Below, one piece after another: positions 46,703-60,391 of a DNA stretch of 64,000 nt. This stretch comes from Rhynochetos jubatus (Eukaryota > Chordata > Aves > Eurypygiformes > Rhynochetidae): contig CM050651.1 in NCBI GenBank assembly GCA_027574665.1, forward strand, positions 3,721,501 to 3,785,500, given 5' to 3'. A program made the translations under genes and the position numbers. Each line of letters opens with the position of its first letter. The stretch's first letter is position 1. The notes under the pieces were generated by a model. That model saw only the letters and a list, made by a program, of their open reading frames with translations. It was not told the DNA's origin and did no database searches.

Positions 46703-48139
46703 GTGAGTAGTTGGTAATGCAAATGAACCTAACAGTGGTTTTGTAGTGTTCAGCTAGAGGCAATGTATGTCATTATCTGCATTCATTAAAGTTCAGGGCA
46801 TCTGTATCTGCTTAAAAATAAAAAGTCATGTTCTGGATGAAATGTATTTTGGAAGAATGCAACCCAAAAAAGGAACGTTAGAAAAATCTACTGCTTGCCT
46901 TGTCTTGTCCACTCTTCTAGACAAGAATTGCTATCTAGTTTAATTTTAATGTTGCCTTTCAGCATTTTTCTAGTGTTGCTCACACTCTCATCTGGAATCC
47001 TGGAGACTGGAGACTTGCCATTTTTGTTCTCCAATTTCCTGACAGAAGTCCTCGTATTTCAGAGGGAACATTCAGCTTAATACTTGTTGTTGTTGTTGAC
47101 CTTGGTGATAAATTTTGAGCAATCTATACATTGTGTGAAATTAATGCTGAACAGCTTTGCATCTGTTCATTATTTTCACAGATTTGTATTTCATTGAAAT
47201 GATGGGTAGAAGAGGAAGTATATAAGATTATCTATAGTGGAACACCCAACAGAAGAATTAACATTTTCTTATTCTCCTGTCAGTGATTCAATCTTTAATC
47301 ACTTCTTTATACTTCACAATACAGCAAAGTGTAAAGAGCTTCACATACTGTGTTGATCTAGGGCCAGCAGAATTTCTCCTTCACAGTTAATCCTAGCGAA
47401 TGTAATAATTTAATATCATTCTCGTAAATAAAGAGCACTACTTTAACTGGGGTGTGAAGTGACATACGTTGCTATAAACTTGGTCCTGACCTGAATAGAC
47501 AGGAAGACTGTCTTGTTGTCATGCTCAGTGGATGATAGTATTTGTGAATTGATCATAACCCCTGGGCTAGGTGAACCCTTTGGAATCTACAAAGTTGGTG
47601 ATTTCATATGGACTGCATGTTATGCAAGTTAGATTGCACAGATTTTGGTCACTCATGTGAGATTATGTCCATTCGCCAGCCAGGTCAGCTCACTTCGTAG
47701 CTTTATACCTGTTCTCCTATGGTTTTTAAACGTCCCTATCTGTTCAAAATTACTTTCATCAGATGGTAAGGCACATATTCTTTGACTTAGTCTCTGCACT
47801 GTTACTTCAAATATTATAAACTTCAGTAATAGCCTATATGCGTGCGAGGTATTGTGAATACTAAACAAAACCTTCCAGATCCCCAACGTGTGCTTCAGAG
47901 GTCATTATTACAATAAAATGTCCCTGATTTACAAGGTGATATGGGCAGCCTATAGATGGAAAGCTCTTGCAAAACTCAGTGAAGTACTTTATTACAAAGA
48001 TCTTGCTGACTTTAGTTTTGTGAAGCTGCAGATTAAAATAAGTAGATGGAATATGACACAGGGAATAACCCTTTTGGTCTCTGTTTGTGGTCCAAAGCCA
48101 TCGGTTCTCAGTATAAATGTAATGTTTGTTTGAGTATTA

Positions 48140-48412
48140 CTGACACAAACAAGAGACATGGGCATACTGGAGAGAGCCCAGCAAAGGACCACTAACATGA
48201 TTAAGAGGCTGGAGCATGCCTCATCCAGGGAAAGGCTGAGAGAGCCTTGGAATGTTTAGCCTGGAGAAGCAAAGGCTCAGGAGGAATCTCATCAATTTGT
48301 ACAAATACCTGAAAGGAGGGTGCAAGGATAACAGAGATGGGGTCCCTCCAGTGTTGCCCAGTGATGGGGCAAGAGGTAATGGGCACAGACTGAGACAAAA
48401 CGGGTTCCTTCT
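48140..48412 (+). mobile_element. CR1 LINE fragment, upstream part
   Basis: Recognisable avian CR1 3' sequence: GGAGAGAGCCCAGCAAAGGA, then ATGATTAAGAGGCTGGAGCA, AGGAAAGGCTGAGAGAGCC, ATACCTGAAAGG and GGGCACAGACTGAGACA. It is a 5'-truncated, diverged non-coding copy that resumes at 49419 after the inserted LTR. The left edge is approximate. Confidence 0.85.
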
Positions 48413-49418
48413 TGTCATGGTTTAAGCCCAGCTGGCCACATAAGACCATGCGGCCACATGCTCACTTCTCTGTCCGGTGGGAAGGGGAGGAAAAAATACA
48501 AGGAAAGGCTCTTCGGTTGTTGCAAGGACAGGGAGGGATCACTCGCCCATTATGGTCACTGGCAAAACAGACTTGACTGGGGGAATAAAAATAGATTTAA
48601 TCAGTTAGCAATCAAAAAATCAGGGCAGGACGATGAGAGACAAACCAAAACAGACCTTAAAAATCTTCTCCCCACCCCTCACTTCTTCCTGGGCTACCTC
48701 CTTTCCCCCCAGCAGCACTGGGAGACTGGGAATGGGGGTTTCCCAGTCAGTTCATCACACATTGTCTCTGCTGCTTCTTCCTCTTCGGGGGGGAGAACCC
48801 CTGATGCTGTGTGGGCTCCCTCCCACAGGAAACAGTCCTCCATGAGGCTCCCTGGCAGGAGTCCTTTCCACAGGCCGCAGTTTTGTTTGCTAACGGCTCT
48901 GCTGTGGGTCCTTTCCGCAGGCGTGCAGTCCCTCAGGAGCAGCCTGCTCCAGCACGGCCTTCCCACGGAGTCACGGGCTCTTTGAACGCAGCTGCCTACT
49001 CTGGTGTGGGGCCCTCCCCGGGCTGCAGGGGAGTCTCTGCTCCCCTGTGACCCTCCATGGCTGCAGGGGCACAGCCTGCCCTCTCCCCACGGGCTGAGGC
49101 GAACCTCTGCTCCGGGCACCTCCTCCCAGCTTTCTGCACTGACCTGGGGGGTCTGCCTGGCTGTCTTTCTCACACCCCACTGTCTCTCTCTCAACCCACT
49201 GATCTCCACAGTGGATTCTCTGTTTCCACTTCTGCTGCTGCTTCTCTTCGTGTTTTCCCCTCTTAAGTATGTCAGTTGGCAGATGCACTGACTGGTTCAG
49301 CCATGCCCAGAGGTGGGTCTGACCTGGAGCCAGGGGAGCTTCTCTCGAAGCTTCTCACAGGAGCCATCCCTCTGGCCCTTATCCCGCTACCAAACCCCCA
49401 CCACAGAAACCCACCACA
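48413..49418 (-). mobile_element. Solo LTR nested in CR1, minus orientation
   Basis: This 1,006-bp insertion begins TGTCATGGTTTAAGCCCAG and ends CACCACA on the plus strand. It interrupts CR1 and is flanked by CTTCT (48408-48412) and CTTCC (49419-49423), an imperfect 5-bp target duplication. Read on the minus strand it ends CTTAAACCATGACA, matching 19 of 24 bases of the provirus LTR end, so it is a related avian ERV LTR in reverse. It is GC-rich and pyrimidine-rich. Both strands contain long chance frames that I do not call genes. No internal viral sequence remains, as expected after LTR-LTR recombination. Confidence 0.85.
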
Positions 49419-49632
49419 CTTCCAGTCAACAGGAAAGACTTTCACAGTGAGGGTGACCGAGCACTGGCACAGGTTGACTGGAGGGGTCGTAGAGCCTCCT
49501 ACCTTGGAGATACTCAAAAGCTGTTTGGACATGATCTTGGACGGCCTGTTTTGCAGTGATTCTGTTTGAGCACGGGCCATGGACTTCCAGAGATTCTTTC
49601 CATCCTTTAGTCATTTTGTGACCTTGTGTGAA
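49419..49632 (+). mobile_element. CR1 LINE fragment, downstream part
   Basis: Continues CR1 from the break: ACTTTCACAGTGAGGGTGAC, GAGCACTGGCACAGGTTG, GGAGATACTCAAAAGC and the 3' end GACTTCCAGAGATTC, then TCATTTTGTGACC. The start of this piece includes the 5-bp duplication made by the LTR insertion. Confidence 0.85.
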
Positions 49633-52600
49633 TGTCCTAAAATGACCAGCCTGGGTCCTGTCCTCAAGGCAACAGTCAAATTTATTTCCTTCTTTGTCTT
49701 TCTTAGGGTTAGCTTCTGCCATATTATATTACACTGTGTTGAATATGATGTGATTTAAGATCATGCAAGCAACCCGGAGTGGAGCCAGGAAATTAAAGGA
49801 TTTTTTCTCTCTCCTTACAGCAGTATTTTAAATTGCTAATTCCTGGCTTATTTTTGTACTGCTTTATTTTTCTGAGAGAAGCTAAAAAATCACCTTGTCT
49901 TGGACTGTTAGTTCTACTGTTCATCTAGTTAGCATATTGAGTTTTTAGATAACTGATCTGAATGGGATGGGGGAAAACAGGGAGACATCTCTCAATGACA
50001 GTTCAGTGGTATAAGTGACATGGAGCACAGCATAAAAAATAAGCAGGCATACTTTACCATAAGGCAAAGAATTTTAAATTCCTTTGGTTTTGTTATATTT
50101 CTATATTTGTGATATTGCATAGCTTGAAAAATTGTCACCTTCACAATTTGTTTTTTTCCATAATTGTGTAATGTATTGTCTCAGAAGTAACTAGGAAATA
50201 ATCTACCTGGACACCTGTTACTTTTAGCCATTGAATGTCCTGAGAACATCCATACATGGCTCAGAAGACATAATCTGAAGTAATTATCAGTCTGAAGAGC
50301 AGATTGAGATGCTTCATATTTCATCTGCATCTTCAGCTTCAACTGTGGCACTTGGGACACTGAAAAAAAAAACCCAAAACCTAGCGAGTAGTCATCTCAA
50401 AGCTGGCAAATGTTTGTTTCGCCTCATGGCTGCTCTGAACAAACCCCTACAATTCTTTATTTAAACTACTGTTCCAGCCAACAGGATTTATTCCTGGACT
50501 AAGGATGCTGAGATCAATACAAATATTGACATTGTAAATTTCATTAATGAAATTAACTCAGGTATATGAATTAGAAAAATCTAAATGTAATATGTTTATG
50601 AATAGATATACACATATATACAAGCTAAAATTTGTACTTATTAGGAAGAAAACTATTCACACTTTTCTGTGAGCTATGTTTTATATTTAAATATTTTCAT
50701 CACTCTTTTCTAGTAATGGGTGGATTGGGACTCAGCAATTATCCTTGTAATTCAGTCCCCAAATGACAACGGCTCAATGCTTTATATTTTATGAAAAATG
50801 AAATTATATTAAGAAAACTGTGGTTCCTGTATGTTCTCTGCCTGAAACAAAAATGAGGCAGTTTACAGATCAGATTTAGATCCTTAATGCAAAATTTTTA
50901 TTCCTTGAGCACATGTGTAACATATACTTCTATAGTTCAGACAAGTCTGTAATAGTCCAAAGCTGACTTCTCTTCAACAGTGTATACCAATAACTTTCGT
51001 CCTTTTTTTCACGATTTACTTTTGATTAGAGAAGTAAACTTCAAATATTTTTTGCCTGTGCATTTCTCTGTGTGAAGGAAACTCTTAGGAGAGACAGATA
51101 GTTAAAAAACAAACTAAAAATGCATTGCAGCACAGTTTTTAAAGGCATTAGAACAAAAGAATTACAAAATTAACAAAACTCAAGTTTTTTATTAGGTCCC
51201 TCATTCAATCCCGTTACATGATTTAAAAGAGAATAGATGCTGTGATCCTCTTCTAAACACAAAGGAGAATATCAGGTGACTGAATAAAATCTCACGTGCT
51301 TCAATGGCTCTTATTGTCTCATTAATTTACAAGTGTTTGAATGGCAGTACTTAATAAACAGAAATAAGGAGAAACTGTACAAGTTTGTGGAAATGTAGCA
51401 CTAGTTACCATTCTAGTCAAGATGATGTTGCTGATTCAGTTTCATGAGTCCTTCTAAAGAGTACGTTTTTTCTGGTGAATTTGCTATTTGAGTCTAAATC
51501 ATATACGTATGAAATTGTACATAATCGTGTCTTTGTTGTTTTGCAAGAATGTAAGCCTATGCACAGTACAGTATGACCCAAGGTTACATTCTAAGAAGCT
51601 TTAAGATTAAGTGTCTAGGAATCGTAAACTTATTTTTTATCATTTCAAAAAGTTACAGAAAGTTTATACTAATAAGTAACAATTTACGTGATGCCGGCGT
51701 GATTGTAATGCATGTAGATACTGCCTTTGATGTGAAAATTAGAGCTGGAAGAATCAAACTGGAGATTGCTAATCTCTCCAGTAACTGCAGAACATGATCT
51801 ATTATATCCCTCAAAGGCACAACAATTTTCAGAGTCCAGGCTATTGTGTAATGACAAGATATACGAGAACTTAATTTTACTAACATTCACGAAAAACGAG
51901 TAACGTATCAAGCCCATGCATTTATAACAGCTTACTTGCAAGGGGTGGCCTGCTCAGTATGCAAAGTCTAGTTCTATCTTACTATTACTGTAAAATCTGA
52001 GAGCAAATGATGAAATTTTCCACAAAATTTAAAGGAAATAGGCTGCACACATTTTTTACTTGTGTTAAATTTTGTGGTATCTCCCATGCAAATGTATGGA
52101 AAACTGGCAAACCTCCATAAGACTATTATTGAATATAGTGACAAGGAACAGAGGAGTAAATTTGATTAACTTGTTTAATTATTTAATAATACTTTTGGAC
52201 AATGTGGGTCTTTGTTTCCTTTCTCAGATATACATGTCTTTGGAAAGGCTTCCTTCAGTCCCAGTTCCTCTAAATTTATTACTGGCCTGCTGCTTTTTCT
52301 TCTTTATCTGAAACGTGAAACACTGAGAAGAAATAATCTGTTTCCATTTTGTAACTGAAACAGCTCTAGTTTAACAGCTCTGGTTTAAGAAACTAGGCAA
52401 ACTCATCTCCAGCCTATTTCAGAGGGAAAGCTTTCAGGTATTCTGACCCATCAAGGATGCAAAACAAGTGAAAAGTACTGAAGATTGTGCATATTTTAGC
52501 CGATTTACCTGCGATAACACCAGCCAAGTCTATGAGGAAGACAGGGCACTGCTCAAAGACTTTGATCTCACCTGCCAGTTTAACCTGAACTGAGAAACCA

Positions 52601-55600
52601 GTTATGGCTTGCCATTGCCGACCAAAGACCAGCTAGAGAAGAACGCTCTTAAAGGCATAAGAAGCCATAAGGGCTTTGATTAACAGTCCTTCTTGTATTA
52701 GTCTTGTATTGAATTCCCACAATTAATGATGATTTAGTAGTAAAAATCAAAGCAGGGACTATCAATTATTTCTAGGAAATCACATATGAATAACAAGGCA
52801 GAAAATGAGTTGGAGGAATGGGATTTTTTCTTTGCTACTTCATATCTTATTTTTAGGAGTGGGGCAAGCCATTTGGTTTATGCAAGCTACTGCTCTTGAT
52901 GTCACAGTGCCTTGTAGAGACAATTAATGATCTACTAAATTCTTTATAGGCATCTGGTCTAATTATTTTTAAAATAACCAGAAGCTATATGGCTGCAACA
53001 GCAGTGTTGAACATGAGCTAACAATCTGTGCTATGGAACTGGGCTGATAACCTGGGTACAAAGCTATGATAATGCGATCACAGCTCGCCAATATCTATCA
53101 GGATGGCACATACTTTCAGGCTGTGGGAAAAATGGATTTTGGGACTTGTTCCAGGAGAAAGTGCTGATTAAGTTAATTAATTTTTATTTCTGATTTAGAT
53201 AGTGAGATCAGAAATTCCAAAATCCATGTCTGGCAAGTCTGTGCTAACAGGATCCTATATAATCGCTGAATCTTTGTTGTATTCATCTACTTCACTTCCT
53301 GAAATGTACAATTGGCTGATTATTGTAAAGCAAATTTACCATTTACATTGCACCTTTAATACAGAAGTGCACAGCAAAGTCTTGTGAGGAACATATTCTC
53401 AAAATATTGAAAAACTCATTATAATAATTAAGATAAAAACTTGATATAGTTACTATAGTTTTTCACACAGATTGCTTCTAGGCTGTTCACAGGTCCTGTG
53501 GTTTTACCAGTGGGTATGTCTCTCTACAGTTTCTAGAATTAATTCCTTTATATTCTTAATCAAACTGCATTTTTAGAAGGAAGATAGAAATTGTAAGGGC
53601 TAAATAATAATGTATTGGTCATATTTTCACTGATGACACTCTGGCAAAAAAATCAGAGGTTGAAAAGTATCGCCAGTCACTCTTAATGTCCAGTCTTAAG
53701 CCCTGTGTATTTTTATTCTTTCTGCCAGTTTGACAATCTCTACTGCTTATCCAAAATGTATTTCAGTGTTAGGTTCCTTTCAAAATAAGGTATTCTTACA
53801 TGTGCAGTAATTTGGTGAGTTCAGCAGGTATAAGATATTTTTGTGGGTAATACCACTAACTGCATCACATCTTTTAATTTCAGTTATGACTCATCATCCT
53901 TCTTAAGAGCAGTTCCCCTGGATTTTAGCCTTTAGGTAGAAGACTTAATTATTCATCTCCCTAAATAACTTAAACCCACGGCTAGAGTGACTTTATGCTG
54001 ATATTCTTGTTGTGGTAGAAGGTTATTTTGAGATGTTTAAAATATACCAGATGTGCCCAAAATACAGAATATTGAGTCCTGTATAGTATTTTATGTATAT
54101 TTATTATTGTGTATTTATAATATTTTATGGGTGGTAAACCAAAGCTAATCACTATAATTCCTAATCTTCTAGGAATCTTGTTTTTTGTCAAGCCACTCTG
54201 AACTTTTGATTAGGGTAACAAATGATTTTGTATTGCTTGTTCGATATAATTTGGTGGTAAGCAAAGGAGACAACAAGCTTTGAAATACTTTTGGATATTT
54301 TTCTTCTACTCAATAGCATATCTGTTGTTCATTCCTATTTAAAAAATGAAGTAAGGAATGAATAAAAATAGAATAAAGATAGATCCACCTGAAAGATGAG
54401 GAAAAAGAAAAATGTGAGGGCTGAGAATGGTGGCACATTCAACATGTGTTGCCTTTAGAAAATCCTGAACTGCTTTGCTCATTGGTTTACTTACCTTCTA
54501 TACTGACCTTCAGTTTATAGGCGTGTTTTCAGCTTGCAGCTTTGTGCACTTTAGCAGCAAACAAATATCCTGTTACTGCTGCTTGAAACTGTGCTGTTGG
54601 GGGCAAAGAAAACATTGTTATGTCATAATTTTAAAACTATATTGAAAATGTAAGGCAAAGCAGATAATTTAGTCAAGCCCATTTTAATATTTGAAAAAAA
54701 AAAAAAGAGGAGTTGGGAGAATATGGATTTCAATTATCACAGGGGTTTTTCACATGGAATGTAAGTGCCCATTATATGGGCATTACTGTCTGTTTTGAAC
54801 CTGGCAGTGTTCAGAGTCAATGTTATTCATGATTACAGGTGCCTTCAAGTACATCCGTCAAAGGGAAAGCAAGCCCAATTACTGAGCTGGTGTGCAGTGT
54901 CACCCAAACAGTGTGACCAGTCCTTGGTCGCCTGTGACACACCTGTGCTGTTGGCTTGTGCTGTTGGCTTCTGCTGGTGGGTGTTCATCTTGTTGTCACT
55001 GTCCTTAGGTGCAACAAGCACCCATGAGCACTGGCATTGCACCATGATGGGTCTGATCCAGGTGTGAAAGGCAGAGCAAAGGCAGATGCCTCCCTATCAC
55101 CAGCTGCTGAAAGATGTGTTCTGTTGTAGAGAGGCTGACAGTCCTGAGCCCCTTGGAGCCCCCAGTCCTGAGCCCCCAGTTCAACATAGCACTTAGGCAC
55201 CTGAACAGCCTTGAAGAATTAGTACTAATTAATTGGTTAAGATTCAGGCTATTGAAACTCATGACAAAAAAATTTTCATGGTATCTTTCTTCTGGATCTC
55301 TCTGCTCTGGAATGCTACAGCGCATTCCATTCAGTGTTTCAGCTGAGGTCGGTGGAGACAAATATCTAGCAAGTGCTGCACTCCACCATGGTCCTGGTTA
55401 CATCAGTAAAGTCTTACTGAATTCCCTGAATATGTTCTGGACTTCAGTGGAGTTTCTTAACATCATGGACTAGAAGATGAGGCGTTTTCAGATGTTACTG
55501 CCAAAATGGATTCAGCTTTTTTATGGAAGGCTGGCAAGAACCTACTTCTTTAATTTTTTACTGTAAACCAACATCTTTATTATTATTCTGTTGTATAGGC

Positions 55601-58600
55601 TTTCCTGTTGTTTCCTGAAGGATGGCATATTCTGCTAAACTGTGCAAATGTTAAATAACAGCACGGGTAACAGCATCTTTGTATCTAGCAAAAGGCATTG
55701 GTTTATGTAGTTATAAAATTCTTATGGTTAATAGCGTAAGAAAATTTTTCACTGGAGAAAACATTTCTTTTTAAGTTCTTTTAACCTATTACTCAGTGTT
55801 AGAGTACCTGTCTGAAAGTGGTAAATCTGTCCCTAACCTTTTCCAATCATCTTCTTTGAGGTGAGTTTATTAACAGAAAACAATTAGGATAAAGTTTTGC
55901 TCTGGTATTACTCAAAGCAGTTTCAGATTGCTATAGGTCTTAATGTTTGTGTTATTTACCAGTTAAGTATTTCTAAATAACTTGCCATCTGGTCCCTACT
56001 GGAGCATTCAGAAAGGCTATTCCCACTGAAATGAGTTAGATACCCATGAGCTCTTGAAAAGTGAACTATAGAAAGATGAAACAGCCATGGATGCCAAGAG
56101 CATATGAAAGGGGCTTTCAACTCTTTCTGTTTGTTTGTTTTTTGTTGTTGCTGTTGATGGGTTTTTTGCAACCACATTTGAAAGCATAAACAAGTTAAAA
56201 CCCAATTATTTGAATTTCATTGCTTTCTTTCTCACAGGACGTAGATATTCAAAGTACAGAATTTTTTTTTTTACTGTTTAGCAACCGTATACCAACAGGA
56301 AAGAAAATATAGCTATGAATAAGTTTATTCTTGTAAAGTAAAGAACAATGACTGTTCTTCAGAATTTTAGAATTCTTCTGCTCTTTACCTGCTTAAATCC
56401 TGTTTTCTTTCAGATTTGAAGTTCATGATGTTTCCGCCACAGGTTTGTACTTGCATAACTCCTTTTATCTAGGTATATCAATCCTTCTTTGGGGGAAGGG
56501 GGTATGGAGGTGGGGGAGAGTGTGGGGTATATGTGTTGGTTTTTTTATGTTTTCTATAAATCTTACAAAGTCATGGGAGATAGGGAAGCCTCTCCACCTG
56601 TGGATGAATAAACTGAGGCAAAGAAATCATGCATCTTGCTTCAGATGTTTATATGTAAGAATTTGTAGCAGGTGTCCTTTTCTCTGAGTTGCAATAGACA
56701 GGGTTGTGTTAGGCTTGTATTTGAAATGTGAAATTTTGTCCATTTCTGAGTGATCTCCAAGGGTAGGCATCCATCACGTTTATCTCAGAAGTTAATATGA
56801 CTGTCATATTTTAATTTTTTAAAAGAAAAGTAATATTTTTTAACAAAGTACTGCTTTTTTTAAAAAGAACTTGAGCACAGATGATTCAAAGGATAAGTTC
56901 TTGTGCAAAAGAACAATGGATTTGAAAATGTTGATCGCTGAAAATGCCACTTACCAAATATGCTGTGAAGTTTGTACATCTGAAAGTTTCTCATAAGATT
57001 ATGTTGGCTCAGGTGTGTCATTCCACCAAGCAGTTCTGTAAATAATGGAACTTTCTGAAACATGGGGAACAAATGTAGCTGGATGAAAATCACTCAAATT
57101 GATTCTGTTGGCAACAGATGTAGCACAACAATGATTTTCCTGATTTACGTTGAAAATTAGTATCAGATGAATGTATTAATGTTCATTTCGTTATTTTATT
57201 TTTTATCAGCTTGCCCTAACTTTCCAAAGAAACTTATAATGTTTTATCAAGTATCTCAACAAGTTCTTCAGAAACCTAATAATACAATTAATGAGAAATT
57301 TTAATATGGCTCTCTACTATATGGAGTATTTAATCTTAAATGGGTAAAAAAGATATGAAATGGAATGATAGACAGGGCTTTGATCCTTTAATATTGTTCA
57401 GATACGCACATTAAATGAAACCCTGGAAATCTTTTCTGTGCTCTAATTTTATTGTATTTATATGCCCACAGCTAACTCTAAGCTTTTAGTGTGTCCTTTT
57501 CCCACCATTTCAGTCAGAAGAATCTGAGATTTAAAATTAAAATTTTTAAAAAATGAAAACTGGTAATCCAATGAGGCAGTTGACTGACAAAACTAATTAA
57601 CTACCCAAAGACAATCTTCAGGATAAAGACTCTAAAATATGAGAAAAAGAAAACAAGACAAGTTCCTCTGAATCCTAGCACTGTCACAAGAGCACTAGTA
57701 TCTCAACATATATTCTGAGTAGTATTTTCCATTTCAAATTTTACTTCCATTAGAATTTAGTTGTGAAAGCAATATATTTTTATAAAATCTATTTACTTAT
57801 AATATTTAGAATACACAAAGCTTTAGTGAGTTGCCTGTCTCCTAAGATCAAATTAACAGCTTGACAAAATGTACCATCTCTAAATCTATTAAGAAGTCCA
57901 TTTTGCTAACTGAGATTACATTAATGACTAATGAAAAGAGTATTTGATTCATTTTTGAAGGGCGTAATCACCTACAAGCTTCTATAGTGCATCCTTTTTA
58001 ATCTTTATTTCTAAGAGGAAGAAGAGATCTAACTTGTTCACTATCTGCAAAATCATTTGTGACAAAAAATACATAGTCTTGTGGACCTGCAAGTGAGACA
58101 AAAGCCATAGTACAGCACAGAATAGGACTTGACTGGTTGTGATTAGAGACATCCTTTTCTTCCATGTAATATTCTTGTAATCTATAATTCTACAGTATAG
58201 CAAAACAAATATTGTAATTGGGAAAACAGATGTACATAGCAAGTGACCTGGTAAAAACAGGTATATAATGTCAGTCTCCTGTCACAGGTATCCCTGCTGC
58301 TGTTATCTTTTGAGTAGCAGCCAATGAAATAATAGATTTCAGTATGTGTATGTTAACATCCACAACATGGCAAATCTGAGACTCATAAACTGACTTTAAT
58401 CTTCACCAGTGGCTTGAAACAGTGTGCTTAGCTTTGCACTGACATAACTGAACACCGTTCCAAACCAAGGATATCCTTTAGTGATGGGAATTTTAATAAC
58501 AGAATTTGTCTAAATGTTTCCAAAACCAAGTAACCAAGTAAGATATTCTTCAAATGTACCCTACCTGATTGTGGTAGAAGAGAATTATAGTAGGGTAATG

Positions 58601-58854
58601 CAACAAATATTAACCATTTGGTGGTTTAAAATTATTTCTATGAAAATATTGATTAGCTGTATATCAGAATAAGGCCAGTGAAAAGTATTATGATTTAAAT
58701 TAGCCCCAAAGAAATAGGAAAACAGAAAGGCTCTTCCAGTAACTTGTTGATATTCATGTTTCAGAATCCCAAGACCTATCAAAAATTCCCTATCTATTCA
58801 TGAGTTAAATGCATCCTGAAATGCATTTTAATTGGTTTCTTTATTAAGAGAGTT

Positions 58855-58922
58855 TACCTTTAAAAATGGTTGGACTCAATGACCTTAAAGGCCTATTCTG
58901 ACCTAAATGATTTGATCTTAAG
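58855..58922 (+). mobile_element. CR1 3' tail remnant
   Basis: GGTTGGACTCAATGACCTTAAAGG followed by CTGACCTAAATGATTTGAT is the characteristic end of avian CR1. Only the last 60 or so bases are recognisable. Confidence 0.75.
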
Positions 58923-59463
58923 AGCTATACAGTTCAACAGCATGCATGTAATTCAACAAAAAGAATGTCATAATTGTAACTGATCATAAAACTACTGTAA
59001 AATTATGTGGTTTAAAATATTAAATGTGTCTTCTGCTACGTGGTGAAACTGATGTTTACATTAGGAATGCTGTTCTCAGTCTAGAAAACAGTAAAGCAAT
59101 GAATTGCACATTCTCATATACATTACTTAGTTTTATGACACATTATCACTGGATGCTTAAGCTAATAAAGTAATATTTTGTATTTGTTAAACTGTGATAG
59201 GCTATATAATCACTTACTGGGGGAAAACTCAAATCAAGTTTTCATTATTTTAATGGAAGAACTTGGAGAATGAAAACTAAATACTCAATGTGCCAATTAC
59301 GTAGATGAACATCTACTTTTTTTATAATGCATGCATGTAGACATTCATACGTGCAGCCACAAGGGGGTCTGATAGATGCTCTAAAAAGAGCCATAGGTCT
59401 AGGTGCACTTCAGAATGTGCACACACAGAAATCTGTATATGTATATTTACTTCATCCCTTCAG

Positions 59464-59539
59464 AAAATGGTCAGAAGATGAGGAAGTTATAAGAAAGGCA
59501 CATATAAGGTTTTGGGATGAGACTGTAAAAAAGCAACAG
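59464..59539 (+). CDS. Exon 15 of unrecognised gene
   Basis: The acceptor is tatatttacttcatcccttcag and the donor is CAACAG|gtatgt. It is 76 nt, open only with phase 2 entry, leaving in phase 0. It encodes KWSEDEEVIRKAHIRFWDET followed by VKKQQ. The acidic-basic helix-like pattern with two Trp is distinctive, but no family comes to mind. Confidence 0.85.
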
Positions 59540-60294
59540 GTATGTGTTTGTAACCTGATAGCTCATGTGAAGAATAGGAGGGAATTTTAGCATCTGATCC
59601 CTACCAGACTGTAGTTTCAAAATTCATGGTGTCCAAGGCAACAGGGTAGGTGGCTAATACATTGCTGTAAATTTTAGTATAGAATATTACTCGCTATTCT
59701 TAACAAGATTAAACGACATCAGCTATACAAAATAAAAGCTTAGTATCCTACCAGTCCTATTTGTTTACATAGTAAAATAAAGACAAGTTTATTTGTAATG
59801 AAATCACTTAATAGTTGCATTTACAACTGCCGTTAACTTTTTCCATAAATGAAAATTATTACTAGTACTTTGGCTCACCCCTTTATTTTAAGTTATGATT
59901 TTTTCTGAACAGGGGCTGGTTATTCCAGATCCACCGGGATACAAGGAGAGAATAGGGGTGGGGGAAATAAAGATAAATCATATTAGTTACGAATCTTACT
60001 GTTTTATTGGCTCAGCATGATCATGTAATGCTGTTTTTAAGTAACTCTCTGGTACAGAAGCATTGAAAGAAGGCTGAAGTTGCAGGACATAGAACTGATG
60101 ATATTAGCAAAACTAACAGATTTATCTGTTAGAAAAGAGCCAGCTTAAAGTTGATGAGTTATGAGTAATGGCAGAAGGACAGGAACTTCCTTAATGTTAG
60201 TGAGACTATTAAGGCAGGTTTTATGGATGAAAACGGTGTTGAAAGTTAGAAGAATGGCTGGGTTTGCTGGTTTGTTTCATTTTTCCTCTTTCAG
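59540..60294 (+). other. Intron, with a possible exon at 59913
   Basis: 755 bp. If the weak exon at 59913-59957 is skipped, this is one intron; the reading phase is preserved either way. Confidence 0.4.
59913..59957 (+). CDS. Possible phase-0 cassette exon
   Basis: The acceptor gttatgattttttctgaacag is good; the donor AGGG|gtgggg is weak. The 45-nt frame encodes GLVIPDPPGYKERIG and is open in the required phase 0. If the donor is ignored, the frame runs to TGA at 60017-60019, which would make it an alternative last exon. Either reading needs RNA evidence. Confidence 0.4.
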
Positions 60295-60391
60295 AGGGAT
60301 TTTCTTGTGTCCTTTCTAGGAGCTGTGAGGAAGCAATTTCTCAGAGCTCAGTGGCTTGAAATCCATGGGCAATTGGCTTCAATCTTTGCAA
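60295..60391 (+). CDS. Exon 16 of unrecognised gene
   Basis: The acceptor is gtttcatttttcctctttcag and the donor is TTTGCAA|gtaaaa. It is 97 nt, phase 0 to phase 1, encoding RDFLVSFLGAVRKQFLRAQW followed by LEIHGQLASIFA. It looks like an amphipathic helix pair. The trailing A joins CT of the next exon to give Thr. Confidence 0.84.

Larger units (their letters stand above)
46703..59463 (+). other. Long intron carrying CR1 and a solo LTR
   Basis: A 12.8 kb intron. It contains a CR1 fragment interrupted by a solo LTR (48140-49632) and a CR1 3' tail near 58855-58922. A GC-richer patch at about 54840-55190 holds small duplications (TGCTGTTGGCTT twice, CAGTCCTGAGCCCC twice) and may be an old unidentified repeat. 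No further phase-compatible exon was found. Confidence 0.45.

Noticed and set aside
48458-49291. Several 95-175 codon frames on both strands
   Set aside because: They lie inside the solo LTR, whose GC-rich, stop-poor sequence explains them.
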